The translations under genes and the position numbers were made by a program. 64,000 nucleotides of DNA from Leishmania martiniquensis. Lineage: Eukaryota > Euglenozoa > Kinetoplastea > Trypanosomatida > Trypanosomatidae. The notes under the pieces were generated by a model. It did not search any database. It had not been told where the DNA came from and worked only from the letters and a program-made list of their open reading frames with translations. Positions 60,032-64,000 of this stretch are shown here, piece after piece. The DNA lies in the NCBI RefSeq assembly GCF_017916325.1, contig NC_090149.1, positions 326,501 to 390,500 on the forward strand. Direction: 5' to 3'. The number at the start of each line of letters is the position of its first letter. The first letter of the stretch is position 1.

Positions 60032-63000
60032 GATGGCCGGTGGCTGAAGCAAGAGGATGCCGGCGCCTATGTGCGTGTGTGCGTGCGCGTGGGTGGGTGC
60101 GAGAGGAAAGCGAGCGATAGCCCCTTGCTGTAGGATGCGCGCAAGTAGGGAGAGCGAAAAAAAAACAGTGTGACTACGCCTTCCTTGGACTGACACGAAT
60201 TCCTTTCGCTGCGCATGTGTGTGTGTGTGTTGGTGTTGGCGCACAACCGTGTTCATGTGCAGCATACACGCACGGAGGGGTGGAGGCAGACAGACACGCT
60301 CGACGAGCACGTGGAGAGATGAAGACAAGCAACACCAAGGGAGAGAGAAGGGAAGGGGGGGGGTAAAATAGCGCAGCACCGCTGGCGCACGCACGCTGCT
60401 GACCAGTCGTCCGCCTTCTCAGGCTTGAGAGGAGGAGGGGAGGTATGGGTACTGGGCGTGGTCCCTTTCTCCTTTTAACGAGCTCATGCAAAAGTGAATG
60501 AGATGTGCGACGGACGCGTGACAGCGTTGCGGAAGGGGGAGCGGACAGCGGCGGTGGATGTCAGTCAACGCATGACTCCACCTCTCTCTTCGTCACGTTG
60601 CTCGCACCTTTTGTGTGTGTGTGTGTGTGCTGCTCGGACGCTCTGCTTCTCTTTCCCCCTTTTTTCGTTTGCCCCCCCCCCCCGCTGGGGAAATGAGTCC
60701 ATCGTGCCCTCTCCCCCTCTTTTGATGTGTACGCTGATGCTCGGAAAGCGAAGCGGAGCGTCGCGAACGGCGCCTTCCGCCACGCCCTTGTGAATCAACT
60801 CACGTGATGACTTCAGCGACTGCGTGAGTGCGAAAGCGGAAGAGACGCACAGACTGTTGGCGAGCGTTGCCAACACGTAGACGCAGAGTCCTTATACACG
60901 AGAAGGGCCAATGCGTGAACGAGCACGTGAAGAGCCGGCAGAAAAAAGCGTCTGAAGACAAGGCCGACGAGTTTATTTAGCGGACATAACACACAACGAT
61001 GTAGGCGTGCACGCGCGCACGTATACACACTCGCCAGGCTCGACTGTGCAATACCTTAATGTTTATCATGCTGCTGCAGCCGCTGCACATCCCACCCCCA
61101 CTTCCACCCCCCACTCTAAGGCAGCCAGCATGTACGCGCTGGCTCTCAAGCTCCCCCCTCCTCTGACGCACAGTCACACACACACACACGTACTTGGTGA
61201 ACCGATAGAGATGACACGTGTGCCCGTTGTGAGGCTCATGCAGGGAGCAGCGCAAACACTAAAGGATGAGCGAGAAGGCGGCGCGAGAGGCACCGGGGGA
61301 GTGGAGGCGCAGCGACAACCTGCGGCTTGCGCGTCTGCGTGCGCGACGTCCAGAGCAGGGTGGTGGTGGTGTTGGGGGGTGGCGGCGTTTCTCCATACAC
61401 ATATGTATAAGGGCATCTCCTCGGTAATTGCATTCACTCCATTCAGTTTGCGTCGTCTCCTCCCTCCCACCTCCTCCCGGAACGAGAAGTGGTAAAGGGC
61501 AAGAGCTGAGGGAGGGAGGAAGAGGGAGGGAGGGGGGTATTAGGAGGAGGACACATACGCCAAGCACACCAGGACACTACCTGCACCGCCTACGAGGAGG
61601 AGATGACCTCAAGAGACTGTGCACGCGGAATGCATCGTCCGCTTTGGGGTCAGTGAGAAAAGAGACTGCCAACACCGCCACCGCCATAGGCCCGGCACGT
61701 GAGAGAGAACAACAACAAAAAAAACGCTGCGCTGCTAAAGGCAGTGGTCATTACACACTCAAACTTAACAGACAGGCCAGCAGAGAGAGAAAAAAGGGGG
61801 AGGGGGGAGAGCGGGAGCATGGGAAAGATGAAGCGAATTCGTTAGTTATCCCTCTCAACGACCCCGCCGGCATTGCCATTTAGCAAAGAAAAAAAAGGAG
61901 AGGGCTGAACGTTCTGTAGCCTTCATGTGCCATCCGAGCCGTGTGCTCCTCGCCTTCGTCCTTATGGCCATTGACGCCGCTCTCGCTCCCTTTTACATGG
62001 ATCGGATGGGATCACATGCGAGCCTGCTGCCAATATGCCTGTGTGTGAGGTCTGTGTGCCGCACTGGTGTTCACTCAGCAAGGGCAGTGCGTGGAAGAGG
62101 GGGAGGGGTAAAGAATGCGCGCGCAGCACACGAACGAAAGAAGCGGCTCGTGGCGACAAGCATAAAATGCCACAGAGAAGGGAAGGAGGGGCGGGCGGGC
62201 GGAGCACGAGGAGACGCACACAGGGGTGGGTGGGTGAATGCAGCCATCGAATAGCTTCTCTCGTGCTCGTCCTCACCTCCGTCCTCTTTTCTTCGTAGTA
62301 TCCTTTAGGGCTCCCCTTTTTCGCCATCGCTCGTTGGACCGTGCGCTCCGCCCCCCCTCCCCCCATCCTCCTTGGCGTCCCCCACACGCCCGCTGCTTTC
62401 CTTGACTGGGTGTACGACCGTACGTATGCGCAGCACGAAAGAATGGGTAAAGAAGAGCCACACGGGGTGGGAAGCGAAGAATTAGGTGGAGGGGGAGGAG
62501 GCGAGTGTGTGTGTGTGTCAGAGAAAGAGAAAGGCATAGCTGGAGGCCGCTCCTACATCCTTTACCGGTGGATGTGCCCATCAATGACTGTGCTGCTGAG
62601 GAGAGAGGTGGGGGGGGCAGTGTGCAAACATGTGCATGACAGGTTCATACAGCGGCCATACGCGATGGGGGCGGAGGGCTTGGAGCGAAGGGGAGAGAAA
62701 AGAGAGAAGCAAACGGAAGAGCGACGTGACAAAAAGGCAACGGCCAGCCGACACGTGCGTCTTGGCTGCCCACTCCCCGAAAATTTTACGCGACCCTCGC
62801 CGCATGGGGCACCGCCTTGTGTACATGCACTTGAGTGGCCATGTGTAGGGATGCAGTTGGGATGAGGGGGAGGAGGAGTGACAACCTTCATGACTGGTGC
62901 CGGTGCACTTGCCGCCTGGAAGCTGCGGTGTGACAAGCAGTGAGAGGGGAATCAACAGGTGGAGGGACACACCAGCCACGTGACAAGGACGCGAGCGGGC

Positions 63001-63265
63001 GCAGAAGGGGAGCAGGTGCACTGCTTCCATGACCAGAGGTTTGAAAGCTGCTTCTTTCGCTCAAGCGCACCTCCGCGCTGCATCAGGCATTGCTGGAGCG
63101 CGACTTCTGCCGCCTCTCAGCCGAGTCGACCTTCACCTCGGTATCCACGTGCTGGCTTGGGGCGGGAGACCACGATGGGGTGGCCATGGGCAAGACTGCT
63201 GGCACACCGCCAAGGCAGCGGACGCGCCGGTCGGCGGTCTTGGCGATGGCGAGCAACATCTCGCA
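60032..63265. other. 3.2-kb spacer without recognisable gene
   Basis: Contains the kinase leader, a TG run at 60215-60231, a C homopolymer at 60673-60682, a CA run at 61175-61191 and alternating G/A and A tracts at 61500-61900. It includes the presumably long 3' UTR of the antiporter. No frame with convincing protein composition on either strand. Confidence 0.55.
60067..60120 (-). promoter_or_regulatory. Candidate trans-splice acceptor of the P-loop kinase
   Basis: Coding-strand tract with CTTTCCTCTCGCACCCACCC and the first AG at 60068-60067, about 36 bases before the ATG at 60031. Confidence 0.5.
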
Positions 63266-64000
63266 CTACGGCGACGGCAGCGGTAACAACGCTCCGCTCG
63301 AGCTCCTAATCACACGGTTCTCCTTGGCCGCCTTCGCTGTCTGCTCGCGCTTCAAGACCAATGTCCCGCCTCGGACGAGGCCTAGCGACGCCACAACTGC
63401 CATGAACATGACATACATCGCGCTGATCTGCTGCACATTGTTCGCATACTCGGCCATCGTGTCGAGCGAGTGCTTCTGATCCTCAGGCAACGTTGCAATC
63501 ATGTTCTCCACGAGGTTCGCGGCGATGGGCCCCACGGACGCCTGCGCCGAGGCCTTGCCAAGGTACCCGACACACACCAGCAGCTTTTCCTTCCACGGCA
63601 TGCCGCTGCCGATTTGAATGAGTAAAGTGGAGGTGAATCGCACAGCCGTACTACACACCATGCAGATGAGTGCCCTCGGGAAGAAGGTCCTGTTGAAGAT
63701 CGCCTTGACATCGATCTTGGCCCCCATCGTCGCAAACAGGATCGGCATCATCAACTGGTCCCAAGTGAAGGCGAGCCACGTTGCCACATACTTCTTGTGG
63801 TCCTCGTGCTCAACTTTGCCGGTCCGTGACCACATATGCGCCACGGTCGCGGAAAAGAAGACGCACATGACACAGCCGCCCCCGGCGAGGCTCATTTTGT
63901 AGCCGAAGAACACCATCGTGTAGCACCCGAAGAGGAATATCATGAAGGCGAAGTCCATGCAGCTGTTTAGGTGCGCACGGGTGTACTTGCCGTTTGGCAG
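63266..64000 (-). CDS. Na+/H+ antiporter, NHA/SLC9B-like, C-terminal part (cut by window edge)
   Basis: The frame is open from the window edge to the TAG at 63266, giving about 244 C-terminal residues; the N-terminus lies beyond 64000. Hydrophobic spans alternate with short polar loops (FAFMIFLFGCYTMVFFGYKM, GGGCVMCVFFSATVAHMW, WLAFTWDQLMMPILFATMGA, ALICMVCSTAVRFTSTLLIQ, QISAMYVMFMAVVASLGLV). Diagnostic segments are FATMGAKIDVKAIFNRTF and VCVGYLGKASAQASVGPIAA, which correspond to the 'G..vd...l' and 'lPKATVQAAlGp' regions of CPA-type Na+/H+ antiporters of the NHA/SLC9B group. The usual Pro before Lys is Gly here. A cytosolic basic tail ends the protein. Likely role is proton/cation exchange across plasma membrane or an acidic organelle membrane; which one cannot be told. 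Confidence 0.82.
   Translation of the reverse strand: MPNGKYTRAHLNSCMDFAFMIFLFGCYTMVFFGYKMSLAGGGCVMCVFFSATVAHMWSRTGKVEHEDHKKYVATWLAFTWDQLMMPILFATMGAKIDVKAIFNRTFFPRALICMVCSTAVRFTSTLLIQIGSGMPWKEKLLVCVGYLGKASAQASVGPIAANLVENMIATLPEDQKHSLDTMAEYANNVQQISAMYVMFMAVVASLGLVRGGTLVLKREQTAKAAKENRVIRSSSGALLPLPSP

Noticed and set aside
60032..60394. N-terminal 121-residue extension of the P-loop kinase
   Set aside because: Residues are Cys/His/Thr low complexity and the splice acceptor at 60068 would remove most of it.
1..64000. tRNA, rRNA, CRISPR, strand-switch region or plus-strand gene
   Set aside because: Looked for on both strands; every credible gene is on the minus strand and no RNA gene or array pattern was seen by eye. 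A covariance-model scan could still find a small RNA.

Overview
The window looks like a stretch of a Leishmania (or very close trypanosomatid) chromosome. The supporting signs are high GC, one long array of intronless genes all on the minus strand, 1-4 kb spacers of purine-rich plus strand (pyrimidine-rich on the coding strand) with (CA)n, (TA)n and poly-C runs, and pyrimidine tract + AG trans-splice acceptor candidates in front of most start codons. The gene set also fits: mitochondrial DNA polymerase I C (POLIC), RNA-editing TUTase 1 (RET1), glutathione synthetase and small DUF1935 calpain-related proteins. From memory, RET1, POLIC and glutathione synthetase lie close together on T. brucei chromosome 7, the counterpart of part of Leishmania chromosome 14. 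Species assignment was not possible by reading.

Layout in window coordinates (transcription runs right to left). 1-362: N-terminus of a coiled-coil protein cut by the edge. 2.7-5.6 kb: two identical DUF1935 genes inside a ~515 bp duplicated block. 8.5-11.5 kb: large mitochondrial-targeted protein with repeated helical modules. 12.5-15.6 kb: SWC4/DMAP1-like chromatin protein candidate. 16.9-18.9 kb: unassigned protein. 21.4-24.3 kb: PP2C phosphatase. 26.7-27.0 kb: 74-aa single-membrane-span protein. 27-31 kb: 4 kb without a recognisable gene. 31-33 kb: glutathione synthetase with a hydrophobic C-terminal tail. 34.8-40.1 kb: POLIC. 42.1-44.7 kb: EDC4/Ge-1-like protein. 47.6-51.1 kb: large disordered protein. 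52.9-53.4 kb: mitochondrial ribosomal protein uL16. 54.5-57.8 kb: RET1. 59.2-60.0 kb: P-loop kinase. 63.3 kb-edge: Na+/H+ antiporter C-terminus.

Functionally the array mixes unrelated jobs, as usual in trypanosomatid polycistronic units, but kinetoplast/mitochondrial expression is well represented: kDNA replication (POLIC), guide RNA and mRNA uridylation (RET1), mitoribosome (uL16m), a likely mitochondrial RNA-complex type protein, and a small possible inner-membrane protein. No tRNA, rRNA, CRISPR, transposase or strand-switch region was seen. The most interesting non-coding signals are: a 169 bp element shared between two spacers 13 kb apart, carrying a conserved 8-bp stem; two perfect 17-18 bp hairpins in spacers; the homogenised DUF1935 duplication; and a coding-like relic around 7.06-7.29 kb with a GAPDH-like nucleotide-binding motif.
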